Source: an uncultured Megasphaera sp.
GTDB lineage: Bacteria > Bacillota > Negativicutes > Veillonellales > Megasphaeraceae
Assembly: GCF_900539295.1 (NCBI RefSeq)
Contig: NZ_UQBH01000009.1
Coordinates: forward strand, 17,462 to 81,461
Reading direction: 5' to 3'
DNA: 64,000 bases
Of the stretch, positions 45,999 through 55,021 are shown piece by piece (position 1 is the first letter of the stretch; the number at the start of each line of letters is the position of its first letter). A program made the position numbers and the translations under genes. The notes under the pieces were generated by a model. The model saw only the letters and a list, made by a program, of their open reading frames with translations, was not told where the DNA came from and did no database searches.

Positions 45999-46928
45999 TC
46001 ACCGAGAAGACATGCTGCGGTACCATTCATAGGTGCGGAGAATCCCTTGAGCCAGATCGGTCTGAGGAGCAAAGTTCAAGGCCGATGCCAAGGCTTGATT
46101 ACTGAGGACTGACCGCTGGATATCGCCGGGGCGGGCGTCTTTATAGTCTACGGAAACGGCGTGGCCCACAGCTTTCTCAAAGCTTTCGATCAGTTCGTTG
46201 ATACTGGTTTCGGTTCCTGTCGACACGTTCATTGTATGATAACCCGTAAGGGGCAGGGCTCGAATGATAGCCTGGGCAATGTCACCGGCATAGACGAAGT
46301 CTCGCGTCTGCTTGCCGTCGCCGTAGACCGTAAGCCCTTTATTTCCCGATAAGAGTTTACAGAAAATGCTGACGACACCGCCTTCACCTTTTTCTCCCTG
46401 CCGTTCTCCGTAGACGTTGGCAAATCGGAAAATCGTCGTATTCAGGCCGTACAGTTCATGATAGACCCTCAAGTAGTGTTCCGTTGTCATCTTAGTCACA
46501 CCATAGGGAGAGGTCGGCATAAGACGCTCTGACTCCCGCAGGGGAATATTCAAATTATCGCCGTAGACGGCAGCACTTGAGGAAAAGAGGATATGAGGGA
46601 CCTTATACATCCGGCATCCTTCCAGCACATGAAGGACACCTTCTAAGTTAACCCGACAGTCAACGACCGGATGTTCCACGGAAAAAGGAACCATCGTCTG
46701 GGCCGCCAAATGGATGACGGCTGAAAAAGAATGATTTTTAAAAACGGCGTCAACAGCGTCTTGATCGCAGACATCGCCTTCAATCAATTCCATCTCGGCC
46801 GGTACATGTTCGCGGGATCCGCCGGATAAATTATCGAAAACGACGACATGCATATCCTTCTGCCCCTTAAGGGCTTCCAAAATATGCGATCCGATAAATC
46901 CGGCCCCGCCAGTAATCAAAATTTCCAC
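45999..46928 (-). CDS. NAD-dependent epimerase, UDP-glucose 4-epimerase-like
   Basis: A 309-residue short-chain dehydrogenase of the extended family. Glycine-rich TGGAGFIGS (6-14), SSSAAVYGD (116-124) with the catalytic Ser, and the Y-x3-K motif SPYGVTKM (Tyr142, Lys146), then FRFANVYGERQ. GalE is likely but other UDP-sugar epimerases share these marks. It follows the HD gene by 61 bases. Confidence 0.82.
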   Translation of the reverse strand: MEILITGGAGFIGSHILEALKGQKDMHVVVFDNLSGGSREHVPAEMELIEGDVCDQDAVDAVFKNHSFSAVIHLAAQTMVPFSVEHPVVDCRVNLEGVLHVLEGCRMYKVPHILFSSSAAVYGDNLNIPLRESERLMPTSPYGVTKMTTEHYLRVYHELYGLNTTIFRFANVYGERQGEKGEGGVVSIFCKLLSGNKGLTVYGDGKQTRDFVYAGDIAQAIIRALPLTGYHTMNVSTGTETSINELIESFEKAVGHAVSVDYKDARPGDIQRSVLSNQALASALNFAPQTDLAQGILRTYEWYRSMSSR

Positions 46929-46989
46929 CTTTATAGGCCCTCCATTACGTATTGATAGGATAATTCCCGGAATCTACAGCCGGAAAATT

Positions 46990-47745
46990 TCAGTCGCCTT
47001 GAATGAGGCGTCGTATTTCATTCAATTTGGCCTCACTGTCTGCATTTTGTGAGTGAAAATTAAGGAGCTCACTGAAATAGCCTTGATCCTTGGCAAGTTT
47101 CCGACTTTCATCATAAACCAGGTCGAAATAAAAGCAAAGGGTGCCGACATAAAAGTCCATAAAAGTTTTTTTCACCCTGGTCTGTACGAGTTTTTTCTGC
47201 CGCGCCTCCGCCATGACGGCATCTGAAATACCTTGTTTTTCAAAGTCTTTATCATCTACACGCCACACGTTCTGCCCTCGCCGCAGCCCTTCTGCACAGA
47301 CGCGGAAAATATCAATCTTATCGGCGTCGCGGAGAATCTGGCAAAAGAGCCGCTGCCGCGGCAGCAAGTCATCGCTCAGCTGATACGCATTGTGCTGAGC
47401 GATGGCAGCCTCTATGACAGGGTCCTCACAGTCATCCTGCAAAAAATCGCGAATATGACCTTCCTGAAACAGATACCGGGCCCCGTATTTCGCATGATCC
47501 ATGGACTGGTAATCGATAAAGGTATGATACTGCCGCAGCTGCTCAAAGCGTCCGATATCATGAAGGACGCCGATAAGCCAGGCTAGGTTCTGCTCATCCC
47601 GGGACAGTTGCAATGACCTTGCAAGGATTTCACAAAGCGAACTGACTCTCAAAGAATGAGCTAATTTTAAGGAAACGCCTTCATCGACGGCGGCAAAGTC
47701 TTCGACATAACGTTTAAACTGTGAAATTACGACCTCTCGATTCAT
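46990..47745 (-). CDS. HD-domain phosphohydrolase
   Basis: A 251-residue protein with an HD domain: His30, the HD pair at residues 62-63 (GVLHDIGRFEQ), AAIAQHN and the LRDADKIDIFRV metal-binding Asp. Such proteins hydrolyse nucleotides or other phosphates; the substrate is unknown. The start is the ATG after AGGTGGCAGGCCGGA. An upstream frame reaching 47895 runs into the Nudix gene and is rejected. Confidence 0.8.
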   Translation of the reverse strand: MNREVVISQFKRYVEDFAAVDEGVSLKLAHSLRVSSLCEILARSLQLSRDEQNLAWLIGVLHDIGRFEQLRQYHTFIDYQSMDHAKYGARYLFQEGHIRDFLQDDCEDPVIEAAIAQHNAYQLSDDLLPRQRLFCQILRDADKIDIFRVCAEGLRRGQNVWRVDDKDFEKQGISDAVMAEARQKKLVQTRVKKTFMDFYVGTLCFYFDLVYDESRKLAKDQGYFSELLNFHSQNADSEAKLNEIRRLIQGD

Positions 47746-47780
47746 TCCGGCCTGCCACCTTTCGATACAAAGATACGCGC

Positions 47781-48263
47781 TTAAAATCCATGGGGATTGA
47801 AAGGCTGAAGCTCCATCGTCTCTACTGTTTCCCCGTCGGCTGCAAAGGTAATGATTCCCTTGACGCAGTCTTCCTTTAAAACCATAGGGACCCAAGTCCG
47901 GTCACCTTTCCACATCTCATCATACGGAAAATCCTCGGGGGCAAACCATTGCGGTTCCATTTCTTCGCTCTCCCGAACCTTTCCCTGCCAGCTGCGGAGG
48001 ATGTAGACATAGCCGATATGGTCCAGCTCAGGTGCAGCGGTGAAATGAAAATCGAGAAACCCGACCAGTTCGAAATCTTCTTCCGAAGCCACTAACCCCG
48101 TTTCTTCTTGAAGTTCTCTCACAGCACACTGTAAAAAAGTTTCCCCGGCTTCAATCTTGCCGCCGAAACCATTCCACTTACTCACGCCAAAGCCTCGTTT
48201 TTTACGGCCTAACAGTACCTTTCCATCGGACCGAACAGGGAAGCAGAGTGTCGTCGGACGCAT
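47781..48263 (-). CDS. Nudix hydrolase, 8-oxo-dGTPase-like
   Basis: A 160-residue protein with a complete Nudix box: GGKIEAGE, then REL and EETGL in the G-x5-E-x7-REUxEExGU pattern. GFGVSKWNGFGGK before it and the EMEPQWF segment after it resemble MTH1-type 8-oxo-dGTP diphosphatases. The role is probably nucleotide-pool cleaning. It starts 6 bases after the DUF3783 gene. Confidence 0.85.
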   Translation of the reverse strand: MRPTTLCFPVRSDGKVLLGRKKRGFGVSKWNGFGGKIEAGETFLQCAVRELQEETGLVASEEDFELVGFLDFHFTAAPELDHIGYVYILRSWQGKVRESEEMEPQWFAPEDFPYDEMWKGDRTWVPMVLKEDCVKGIITFAADGETVETMELQPFNPHGF

Positions 48264-48268
48264 GGACC

Positions 48269-48703
48269 TTACCTCTTTTTATGGAAATATTCGTGCTCTT
48301 TTGAAAGTTCCTGCAAAATCGTTTCGATGGTCCAGGAAATGTTATTGGGTGTCAGCATAGCCTTTAATGGTACGTTTTTCAAACGACCCCGGCGAATGCT
48401 GTCTAAGAGCAGATTGACGACTTTATTGTCGAAACCACAGAGAATGAGGGCTTCTTTCGTAACCGGCGGCAGATTTTCATCTTCATTCATCTTTTCATGA
48501 ACTCTCGCTTCTTCCGTGTCCTGTCTCATCGCAGAGATCTCAGCGATTTCTTCGTCGGTCAGACCTAAGACCTTGCCGACGGTTTCTCCCTTTTCTTCAT
48601 CCGTTACGGCCTTGATCTTCGATTTCGTAAGCAAAGCCAACAGTTTAACTTGTTCCAGTCTTTCCGGGGTGAAATTTACGGCTAACATCATACGATACGG
48701 CAT
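48269..48703 (-). CDS. DUF3783 domain protein
   Basis: A 144-residue protein. The C-terminal half (PPVTKEALILCGFDNKVV, NVPLKAMLTPNNISWTI) matches DUF3783. The N-terminal half is a charged, probably helical region. Function unknown. The start is the ATG after AAAGGAG. It is the first of a four-gene run (with Nudix, HD and epimerase) below the ribosomal terminator. Confidence 0.75.
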   Translation of the reverse strand: MPYRMMLAVNFTPERLEQVKLLALLTKSKIKAVTDEEKGETVGKVLGLTDEEIAEISAMRQDTEEARVHEKMNEDENLPPVTKEALILCGFDNKVVNLLLDSIRRGRLKNVPLKAMLTPNNISWTIETILQELSKEHEYFHKKR

Positions 48704-48763
48704 AGTATCACTCCTTTTCCATAAAATGACGTCCCATTCCGAAAGTTTCCGAACGGGTATACA

Positions 48764-48793
48764 CAAAAAGGAGCTGTCTCAGGACAGCTCCTT
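48764..48793 (-). terminator. Terminator of the ribosomal superoperon
   Basis: AAGGAGCTGTC/GACAGCTCCTT stem with TTTTTG after it on the minus strand, just beyond rplQ. Confidence 0.85.
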
Positions 48794-48806
48794 CTCATTC
48801 ATACGT

Positions 48807-49145
48807 TTATACTAATTCGATGATTACCATCGGAGCAGCATCGCCCTGACGAACGCCAGTCTTGATGATGCGAGTATAACCGCCCTGACGATCGGTGTAT
48901 TTCGGTGCAATTTCGTCAAACAGTTTTTTGACAACATCTTCATCCACCATGTATGCCAAAGCCTGACGGCGAGCGTGGAGATCACCGCGTTTTGCGAGGG
49001 TAAGCATTTTATCAGCGACTTTGCGAAGTTCTTTTGCCTTTGCTTCCGTCGTTTCAATGCGTTCATGCTGGAATAAAGAGGTGACAATGCTGCGCAGCAA
49101 TGCTTTACGTGCGGAGCTGTCTCGTCCCAACTTTCTATAAGCCAT
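48807..49145 (-). CDS. rplQ: 50S ribosomal protein L17
   Basis: 112 residues of normal length: MAYRKLGRDSSARKALLRS, IETTEAKAKELR, and the C-terminal GDAAPMVIIELV. It is the last gene of the alpha block, 17 bases after rpoA, before the terminator. Confidence 0.97.
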   Translation of the reverse strand: MAYRKLGRDSSARKALLRSIVTSLFQHERIETTEAKAKELRKVADKMLTLAKRGDLHARRQALAYMVDEDVVKKLFDEIAPKYTDRQGGYTRIIKTGVRQGDAAPMVIIELV

Positions 49146-49162
49146 TGTTCATCCTCCTCGAA

Positions 49163-50143
49163 CTATTCTTCATTACTCGATTTTAAGTAGTAGTTGTGCA
49201 TTTCTAACTTTTCAATAATTTCATCGACAGATTTCTTGCCGAGGTTGCGAATCTTCGACAAGTCGTCTTCCGTCCGTTCCGTGAGATCAGCTATGGTGTA
49301 GATGTTCGCACGCTTCAAGCAGTTCGAAGCACGGACCGAGAGATCAAGGATTTCGATTTTAATCGTACCCTTATCCGGTTCTGTCGTTTCTTCCGCAGCA
49401 TCGCTGTCTTCATCGGTAAAGATGGCTTTTTCATCGTTTACCTTAGCATCGGTTGCAATGTTCTGGAAGTAGTTTAAGTAGCTGATCATAATCGATGCAG
49501 CTTTGGCAACAGCATTTTCAGTGGTAATGCTGCCATCAGTCGTTACTTCAAGGGTCAACGAATCATAGTCCATTTCGTTGCCTACCCGGATATTTCCGAC
49601 ACTGTAGTTCGTGCGAACAATCGGAGAGAAGATGGAATCGATAGGAATGACTCCGATCATATCCGTTTCCTTCTTGTTCTGCGTGGACGGAACATAGCCC
49701 TTACCGCGTTCGATGTGGCACTGCATGTGGATGTCAGCTTCCGAATCGAGGGTAGCGATATGGAGATCCGGGTTTAAAATTTCAATGTCTGAGTTTACGT
49801 TAAGATCGTTTGCGGTGAATTCACATTCACCAGAGATATCGATAGTGATGTCGACTTCATCTACATCATCATCCAAGAATTTAATCCGAACCTGCTTGAG
49901 GTTGAGGATGATTTCCGAAACGTCTTCCCGAACACCGGGAATCGTCGAAAATTCATGGAGAACACCATCGATTTTAATCGAAGTGATTGCTACGCCATCC
50001 AGTGATGCCAGGAGGACACGCCGCAAACTATTACCCAATGTGATTCCGTAACCCCGATCCAGAGGTTCGCATACGAATTTTCCATAGGTACCGCCGTCGT
50101 TTACTTCGACGGTTTTAACTTTAAATTTGTTATCTTCGCTCAT
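49163..50143 (-). CDS. rpoA: RNA polymerase alpha subunit
   Basis: 326 residues. The N-terminal assembly domain has FVCEPLDRGYGITLGNSLRR. An acidic linker (near 235-260) leads to the alpha-CTD with LDLSVRASNCLKRANIYTI and RNLGKKSVDEI, which contacts UP elements and activators. rpsD is absent between it and rpsK. Confidence 0.98.
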   Translation of the reverse strand: MSEDNKFKVKTVEVNDGGTYGKFVCEPLDRGYGITLGNSLRRVLLASLDGVAITSIKIDGVLHEFSTIPGVREDVSEIILNLKQVRIKFLDDDVDEVDITIDISGECEFTANDLNVNSDIEILNPDLHIATLDSEADIHMQCHIERGKGYVPSTQNKKETDMIGVIPIDSIFSPIVRTNYSVGNIRVGNEMDYDSLTLEVTTDGSITTENAVAKAASIMISYLNYFQNIATDAKVNDEKAIFTDEDSDAAEETTEPDKGTIKIEILDLSVRASNCLKRANIYTIADLTERTEDDLSKIRNLGKKSVDEIIEKLEMHNYYLKSSNEE

Positions 50144-50192
50144 TAGGAAAATCCTCCTATTTCAGAATCAAAACACCTTGGTTAATCATCGA

Positions 50193-50582
50193 TTATACGC
50201 GTCTCCGTTTAGGCGGACGGCAACCGTTATGCGGGATAGGCGTTACGTCTTTGATGGAGTTTACTTCGAGACCAGCTGCCTGTAATGCGCGGATAGCAGC
50301 TTCACGACCCGAACCCGGACCTTTTACGAAGACTTCTACCTGACGAAGGCCATGTTCCATAGCTGCTTTTGCAGCCTGTTCAGCAGCCATCTGTGCAGCG
50401 AACGGAGTGCTCTTACGGGAACCGCGGAAACCGAGGCCGCCGGCACTTGCCCAAGACAGTGCATTGCCTTTTGTATCACTAATCGTAACGATTGTATTGT
50501 TGAATGTAGAACGAATATGAGCTGCGCCCGATTCTACATGTTTCTTTTCTTTTCTTTTATTGCTTCTGACATTCTTAGCCAA
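50193..50582 (-). CDS. rpsK: 30S ribosomal protein S11
   Basis: 129 residues; SGAAHIRSTFNNTIVTI and the end HNGCRPPKRRRV are S11 hallmarks. It lies between rpsM and rpoA. Confidence 0.97.
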   Translation of the reverse strand: MAKNVRSNKRKEKKHVESGAAHIRSTFNNTIVTISDTKGNALSWASAGGLGFRGSRKSTPFAAQMAAEQAAKAAMEHGLRQVEVFVKGPGSGREAAIRALQAAGLEVNSIKDVTPIPHNGCRPPKRRRV

Positions 50583-50610
50583 AATCGTTTCCCTCCTTAC
50601 TTAGAGAATC

Positions 50611-50979
50611 TTATTTCTTCTTACCTGCAACAGCTTTTCTCGGACCTTTACGCGTACGTGCATTGGTCTTGGTGCGCTGACCGCGAACGGGAAGACCTGC
50701 GCGATGGCGTTTGCCACGATACGAATTAACTTCGATCAGGCGTTTAATGTTGAGTGCTGTGTCGCGGCGAAGATCGCCTTCAACTTTATAATCAGAACCG
50801 ATGACTTCACGAATTTTCTGTACTTCGTCTTCTGTCAAATCGCGAACGCGGGTATCCGGGTTTACGCCAGTCTTCGCCAAGATTTCCTGGGAAGAAGAAA
50901 GACCAATACCTAAAATGTAAGTCAAACCAATTTCAACTCGTTTATCACGTGGTAAATCCACACCGGCTATACGTGCCAT
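50611..50979 (-). CDS. rpsM: 30S ribosomal protein S13
   Basis: 122 residues; starts MARIAGVDLPRDKRVEIGLT and ends in the basic tail near RTKTNARTRKGP that reaches into the decoding region. It follows rpmJ by 22 bases. Confidence 0.97.
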   Translation of the reverse strand: MARIAGVDLPRDKRVEIGLTYILGIGLSSSQEILAKTGVNPDTRVRDLTEDEVQKIREVIGSDYKVEGDLRRDTALNIKRLIEVNSYRGKRHRAGLPVRGQRTKTNARTRKGPRKAVAGKKK

Positions 50980-51001
50980 CTATTCATTCACCTCCTGCTT
51001 A

Positions 51002-51115
51002 TTAACCCTGTTTCTGTTTATGTTTCGGATTTTCGCAAATGACCATGACACGGCCTTTACGTTTGATGATTTTGCATTTTTCGCAAATCTTTTTTACTGA
51101 CGGTTTTACCTTCAT
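51002..51115 (-). CDS. rpmJ: 50S ribosomal protein L36
   Basis: A 37-residue gene below usual ORF length limits. Translation starts MKVKPSVKKICEKCKIIKRK and ends HKQKQG. The zinc ligands (CEKC, a later Cys and a His) make it the C+ form. AGGAGG lies just upstream. Confidence 0.95.
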   Translation of the reverse strand: MKVKPSVKKICEKCKIIKRKGRVMVICENPKHKQKQG

Positions 51116-51138
51116 TATTAACCTCCTGCGTAATACTC

Positions 51139-51357
51139 TTACTTAAAGCGGTATGTAATACGACCGCGATTCAGATCATACGGTGTCAATTCAAGTGTGA
51201 CTCGGTCGCCCGGAAGGATACGAATGAAATTCATACGCATTTTACCGGAGACATGAGCCAACACGATGTGTTCATTTTCAAGTTTTACTTTGAACATGGC
51301 GTTTGGCAAGGCTTCAACGACGACGCCTTCTACTTCAATGACATCTACCTTCGACAT
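51139..51357 (-). CDS. infA: Translation initiation factor IF-1
   Basis: 72 residues, one OB-fold: MSKVDVIEVEGVVVEALPN, MRMNFIRILPGD, ending GRITYRFK. The ATG follows GGGAGG; an upstream in-frame start at 51411 overlaps the KOW gene and is rejected. Confidence 0.97.
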   Translation of the reverse strand: MSKVDVIEVEGVVVEALPNAMFKVKLENEHIVLAHVSGKMRMNFIRILPGDRVTLELTPYDLNRGRITYRFK

Positions 51358-51371
51358 AGTAACCTCCCTGG

Positions 51372-51644
51372 TCAATTCTTCATAGCCCGGTTTAAGACGG
51401 ACCGTATCCATTCATTGCTGATTCTCGTGGGACCAGCGCTTCCTTCAGATACGCTCGTTCCCAATATCCGGAGATGCCGGCAGTTCTTTTTCTTCGGCTT
51501 ATCCAGGTTGTACTTTCTACCGTCAGCAATCCATACGTAGGGATAAGCCAAACTGCCGACAACAACATACAAGCAGCCTTTATCCTTGCCTGCCAGACAT
51601 TCTACGACCGTGCAGACAGGTATCATCGGAGTTCGTTCCATCAT
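51372..51644 (-). CDS. KOW-domain (L14e-like) RNA-binding protein
   Basis: 90 residues. A KOW motif (LAGKDKGCLYVVVG) is followed by DGRKYNLDKPKKKN, a pattern found in a small protein encoded between map and infA in many Firmicutes. It probably binds rRNA; its exact role is unproven. It overlaps the map stop by ATGA. Confidence 0.85.
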   Translation of the reverse strand: MMERTPMIPVCTVVECLAGKDKGCLYVVVGSLAYPYVWIADGRKYNLDKPKKKNCRHLRILGTSVSEGSAGPTRISNEWIRSVLNRAMKN

Positions 51645-52393
51645 TCATCCGGTAAGGTCAGAATTTCAGGGCCGTTTTCCGTGATTGCTACTGTATGTTC
51701 GAAGTGGGCTGCCGGTTTGCCGTCTTGTGTGACGACAGTCCAGCCGTTTTTCAACTGGCGGACTTTTTCCGTACCCATATTGATCATCGGTTCCAGAGCC
51801 AGGACCATGCCCGGTTCCAACAATTCACCGTGACCGGGCGTACCGTAGTTCGGTACTTCCGGATCTTCGTGCATATCCGTACCAATGCCGTGACCGACGT
51901 AATCTCGGACGACGCTGTATCCAAAGGATTCAGCATAGGCTTGGACGGCATGACCGATATCGCCAAGGTGGTTGCCGGCTACAGCCTGTTCAATGCCCTT
52001 GTAAAGGCATTCTTCAGTAACCTTCAATAACTTGAGGGTTGCCGGGTTCACGTGGCCGACAGGAATCGTTACCGTCGAATCGCCATGGTAGCCATTTTTA
52101 TTTACAACTAAATCAACGCTGATTATATCGCCATCTTTAAGCTTGCGATGGCCAGGAATCCCATGGACGACTTCTTCATTTACGCTGGCGCAAATAGTTG
52201 CCGGGAATCCGTAGTATCCTTTACAGCTCGGAAAAGCGCCGCAACTGCGGATATAGTCTTCACAGCGCTGGTCCAGCTCACCCGTCGTAATGCCGGGCTT
52301 TGCCAGCTTCTTCATGAGAGCTAAGGCATTGGCCGTAATACGGCCAGCGTCGCGAATATATTCAATTTCCCGTTTTGATTTTAAGATGATCAT
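51641..52393 (-). CDS. map: Methionine aminopeptidase type I
   Basis: 250 residues; removes N-terminal Met. Metal ligands lie in SVDLVVNKNGYHGDSTVT, GHGIGTDMHEDP, and LALEPMINMG with FEHTVAIT. It lies 2 bases after adk. Confidence 0.97.
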   Translation of the reverse strand: MIILKSKREIEYIRDAGRITANALALMKKLAKPGITTGELDQRCEDYIRSCGAFPSCKGYYGFPATICASVNEEVVHGIPGHRKLKDGDIISVDLVVNKNGYHGDSTVTIPVGHVNPATLKLLKVTEECLYKGIEQAVAGNHLGDIGHAVQAYAESFGYSVVRDYVGHGIGTDMHEDPEVPNYGTPGHGELLEPGMVLALEPMINMGTEKVRQLKNGWTVVTQDGKPAAHFEHTVAITENGPEILTLPDE

Positions 52394-52395
52394 GC

Positions 52396-53046
52396 TTATT
52401 TACTCTTTTCAAGACTAGCGATGATGTCTTTATATACATCATCCATATTCTGTTCTCCATCAATTTCAATATAGAGATTGGAATTTTTATAGTAGTCAAT
52501 GAGCGGTTTCGTCTGTGCAGCGTATACACTCAGACGCTTTTTGACGGTTTCTACTTTGTCGTCGTCGCGCTGGTATAATTCACCGCCGCATTTATCGCAA
52601 ACGTTCTTTACCTTGGACGGTTTGAATGTGACATGGTATGTCGTACCGCAAGAGCGGCAGATCTGACGGCCCGTCGTCCGCTTGATGAGTTCTTCATCCG
52701 GAACGGCGATGTTGATGACGCCATCGAGTTTGATGCCGAGGTCCCGAAGGATGGCATCGAGGGATACAGCCTGGCTGGTCGTACGCGGGAAGCCGTCGAG
52801 GATAAAGCCTTTTTTGCAGTCGTCTTTAGAAAGACGTTCCTTGACAATTCCGACGGTAACAGCATCGGGTACGAGCTGGCCGTTGTCCATATACTTTTTG
52901 GCTTCAAGGCCGAGCGGAGTCTGTTCTTTTACAGCTGCCCGGAACATATCGCCTGTCGAAATCTGGGGAATACCATATTTGTCAATCAATCGTTCAGCCT
53001 GGGTACCTTTGCCGGCGCCCGGAGGGCCCATTAAAAGAATATACAC
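52396..53046 (-). CDS. adk: Adenylate kinase, zinc-lid form
   Basis: 216 residues. P-loop GPPGAGKGTQA at 7-17, DGFPRTTSQA, and a lid with four cysteines (CRSCG and CDKCGG) that binds zinc, as in many Gram-positive and Negativicute enzymes. Between secY and map. Confidence 0.97.
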   Translation of the reverse strand: MYILLMGPPGAGKGTQAERLIDKYGIPQISTGDMFRAAVKEQTPLGLEAKKYMDNGQLVPDAVTVGIVKERLSKDDCKKGFILDGFPRTTSQAVSLDAILRDLGIKLDGVINIAVPDEELIKRTTGRQICRSCGTTYHVTFKPSKVKNVCDKCGGELYQRDDDKVETVKKRLSVYAAQTKPLIDYYKNSNLYIEIDGEQNMDDVYKDIIASLEKSK

Positions 53047-53062
53047 TCAAACTACCCCCTTA

Positions 53063-54325
53063 TTATTTCATAAATCCTTGATATTGTCTATTCAAAACTA
53101 AGGATTCTGCCTGCTTCATCGTATCGATAGCAACACCGACGACGATGAGGATGGCTGTACCGCCGAAGTAAACCCCTTCAATGCCTGTAATCCAGCCGAT
53201 GAAGTTCGGCAAGATGGCGATGAAAGCTAAGAAGAAGGCACCGGCGAGGGTAATTCTCGTCATGATGCGATCGATATACATAGCGGTCGGCTGACCCGGA
53301 CGGATGCCCGGAATGAAGCCGCCATACTTCTGCATATTTTCCGTAAGCTGCGGGATATTCAGCGAAATAGCCGTGTAGAAATATGTGAAGAACATGATCA
53401 GAACGGCGTACATGACCGTATTGGTAACGGTGCCCCATGCAAAGTAGCTGGCAATCCATTGGACTGTGTCATTCTGTACGAATTGAGCGATCGTAATCGG
53501 GAACATCAGTACAGACGATGCAAAGATGATGGGGATAACGCCGGCCTGGTTGACTTTCAGCGGAATATGTGTCGAATGACCTCCGTACATCTTACGGCCG
53601 ACAATGCGTTTTGCATATTGGACCGCAACACGCCGCTGTCCCTGCGTAACTTCGATGACCACGATGATCATGAATAAGGCGATGACAACAAAAAGTAAGG
53701 CCTGGAAGATATTAATCGAACCGGCCTGAATATACTGATAAATCGTCATGACGCCCTGCGGGAAGCGTGCTACGATACCGGCGAAGATGATAAGGGAAAT
53801 ACCATTGCCGATACCACCGGCTGTGATCTGGTCACCGAGCCACATGAGGAAACAAGTCCCTGCCGTGAGAATCAGTGATACCATGACGACCATGGCCCAG
53901 CTGTCGACGATGAGAGCACCGTTGACTTTCAAGGCATAGCTCATGGCAAAGGCCTGAATCAAAGCCAGGACAACCGTGCCGTACCGCGTGACCTTTTGAA
54001 TCTTATCGCGGCCTTCTTGATTGTCCTTTGCCCATTGTTCAAAGGTCGGAACGACGGCGGTCAGCAGCTGCATGATAATCGACGCGTTGATGTACGGCGT
54101 GATGCTCATAGCCAGGATGGAGAACTTACTCAGTGCTCCGCCGGCGAACAAGTCGAGAAGCCCGAACAAGTTGCCGCTGCTGAAGAGGTTTTCAATGACC
54201 GAAGAGTCGACACCCGGTACGGGAATGTGGACACCCAGTCTGAAAACGACGAACATGATAAGAGTGAAGACCGCCCGTTTCCGGAATTCCGGAACGTTAA
54301 GTACGTTTTGGATGTTCTCTAACAT
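53063..54325 (-). CDS. secY: Protein translocase subunit SecY
   Basis: 420 residues with ten hydrophobic segments. The plug region GGALSKFSILAMSITPYINASII, the QGQRR-containing cytoplasmic loop, and GGFIPGIRPGQPT are SecY signatures. It forms the membrane pore with SecE and SecG. Confidence 0.98.
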   Translation of the reverse strand: MLENIQNVLNVPEFRKRAVFTLIMFVVFRLGVHIPVPGVDSSVIENLFSSGNLFGLLDLFAGGALSKFSILAMSITPYINASIIMQLLTAVVPTFEQWAKDNQEGRDKIQKVTRYGTVVLALIQAFAMSYALKVNGALIVDSWAMVVMVSLILTAGTCFLMWLGDQITAGGIGNGISLIIFAGIVARFPQGVMTIYQYIQAGSINIFQALLFVVIALFMIIVVIEVTQGQRRVAVQYAKRIVGRKMYGGHSTHIPLKVNQAGVIPIIFASSVLMFPITIAQFVQNDTVQWIASYFAWGTVTNTVMYAVLIMFFTYFYTAISLNIPQLTENMQKYGGFIPGIRPGQPTAMYIDRIMTRITLAGAFFLAFIAILPNFIGWITGIEGVYFGGTAILIVVGVAIDTMKQAESLVLNRQYQGFMK

Positions 54326-54337
54326 CGCAAATCACCC

Positions 54338-54802
54338 CTACTGTTCTGCTACCGGTTCTTCTCCCGGTACTACAACCTTACCACCTGCAGCTTCAATCTT
54401 TTCTTTAGCAGATTTCGTGAAACCATTGGCTACGACGGTGAGTTTCTTTTCGAGATCGCCATTGCCGAGGATACGGATGCCGTCGCGGACATTCTTAACG
54501 ATGCCGGCTTCGACTAAAGCAACGGGATCAACGGTAGCACCGTCTTCAAAGCGGTTGAGTACAGAAACGTTAACTTCTGCATATTCTTTAGCCCAAATGT
54601 TGGTAAAACCACGTTTCGGGAGCAAACGATACAGCGGCATCTGGCCACCTTCGAAGCCCGGGCGCTTACCGCCGCCGCTACGAGAAAGCTGACCTTTCAT
54701 ACCTTTACCGGCCGTTTTGCCGTTGCCGGAACCGATACCACGGCCGACGCGGTTACGTTTTTTCTTGGAACCAGGAACAATACTCATTTCATGAAGTTTC
54801 AA
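54338..54802 (-). CDS. rplO: 50S ribosomal protein L15
   Basis: 154 residues; N-terminal GSKKKRNRVGRGIGSGNGKT and GFEGGQMPLYRLLPKRG are typical. Twelve bases before secY. Confidence 0.97.
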   Translation of the reverse strand: MKLHEMSIVPGSKKKRNRVGRGIGSGNGKTAGKGMKGQLSRSGGGKRPGFEGGQMPLYRLLPKRGFTNIWAKEYAEVNVSVLNRFEDGATVDPVALVEAGIVKNVRDGIRILGNGDLEKKLTVVANGFTKSAKEKIEAAGGKVVVPGEEPVAEQ

Positions 54803-54823
54803 TTCAGCGCACCTCCTTCTATA

Positions 54824-55003
54824 TTAAATTTCTTCTACTTTTACCAAGTGTTCTACTTTGTGAAGCATCCCTTTAATCTGGGGGGTTACTTCTTTTACTA
54901 CGCTGGAGTTCGTCTTGTGGAGACCGAGAGCAACGATGGTTGCACGCTGATCACCAGGACGGCCAGCCAAACTCTTTACGAGTGTAACTTTAACCTGAGC
55001 CAT
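54824..55003 (-). CDS. rpmD: 50S ribosomal protein L30
   Basis: A 59-residue gene between rpsE and rplO. Translation begins MAQVKVTLVKSLAGRPGDQR and contains ATIVALGLHKTNSSV and GMLHKVEHLVKV, the L30 signature. GGAGG lies upstream. Confidence 0.95.
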   Translation of the reverse strand: MAQVKVTLVKSLAGRPGDQRATIVALGLHKTNSSVVKEVTPQIKGMLHKVEHLVKVEEI

Positions 55004-55021
55004 CTTGTTATATCCTCCTTA

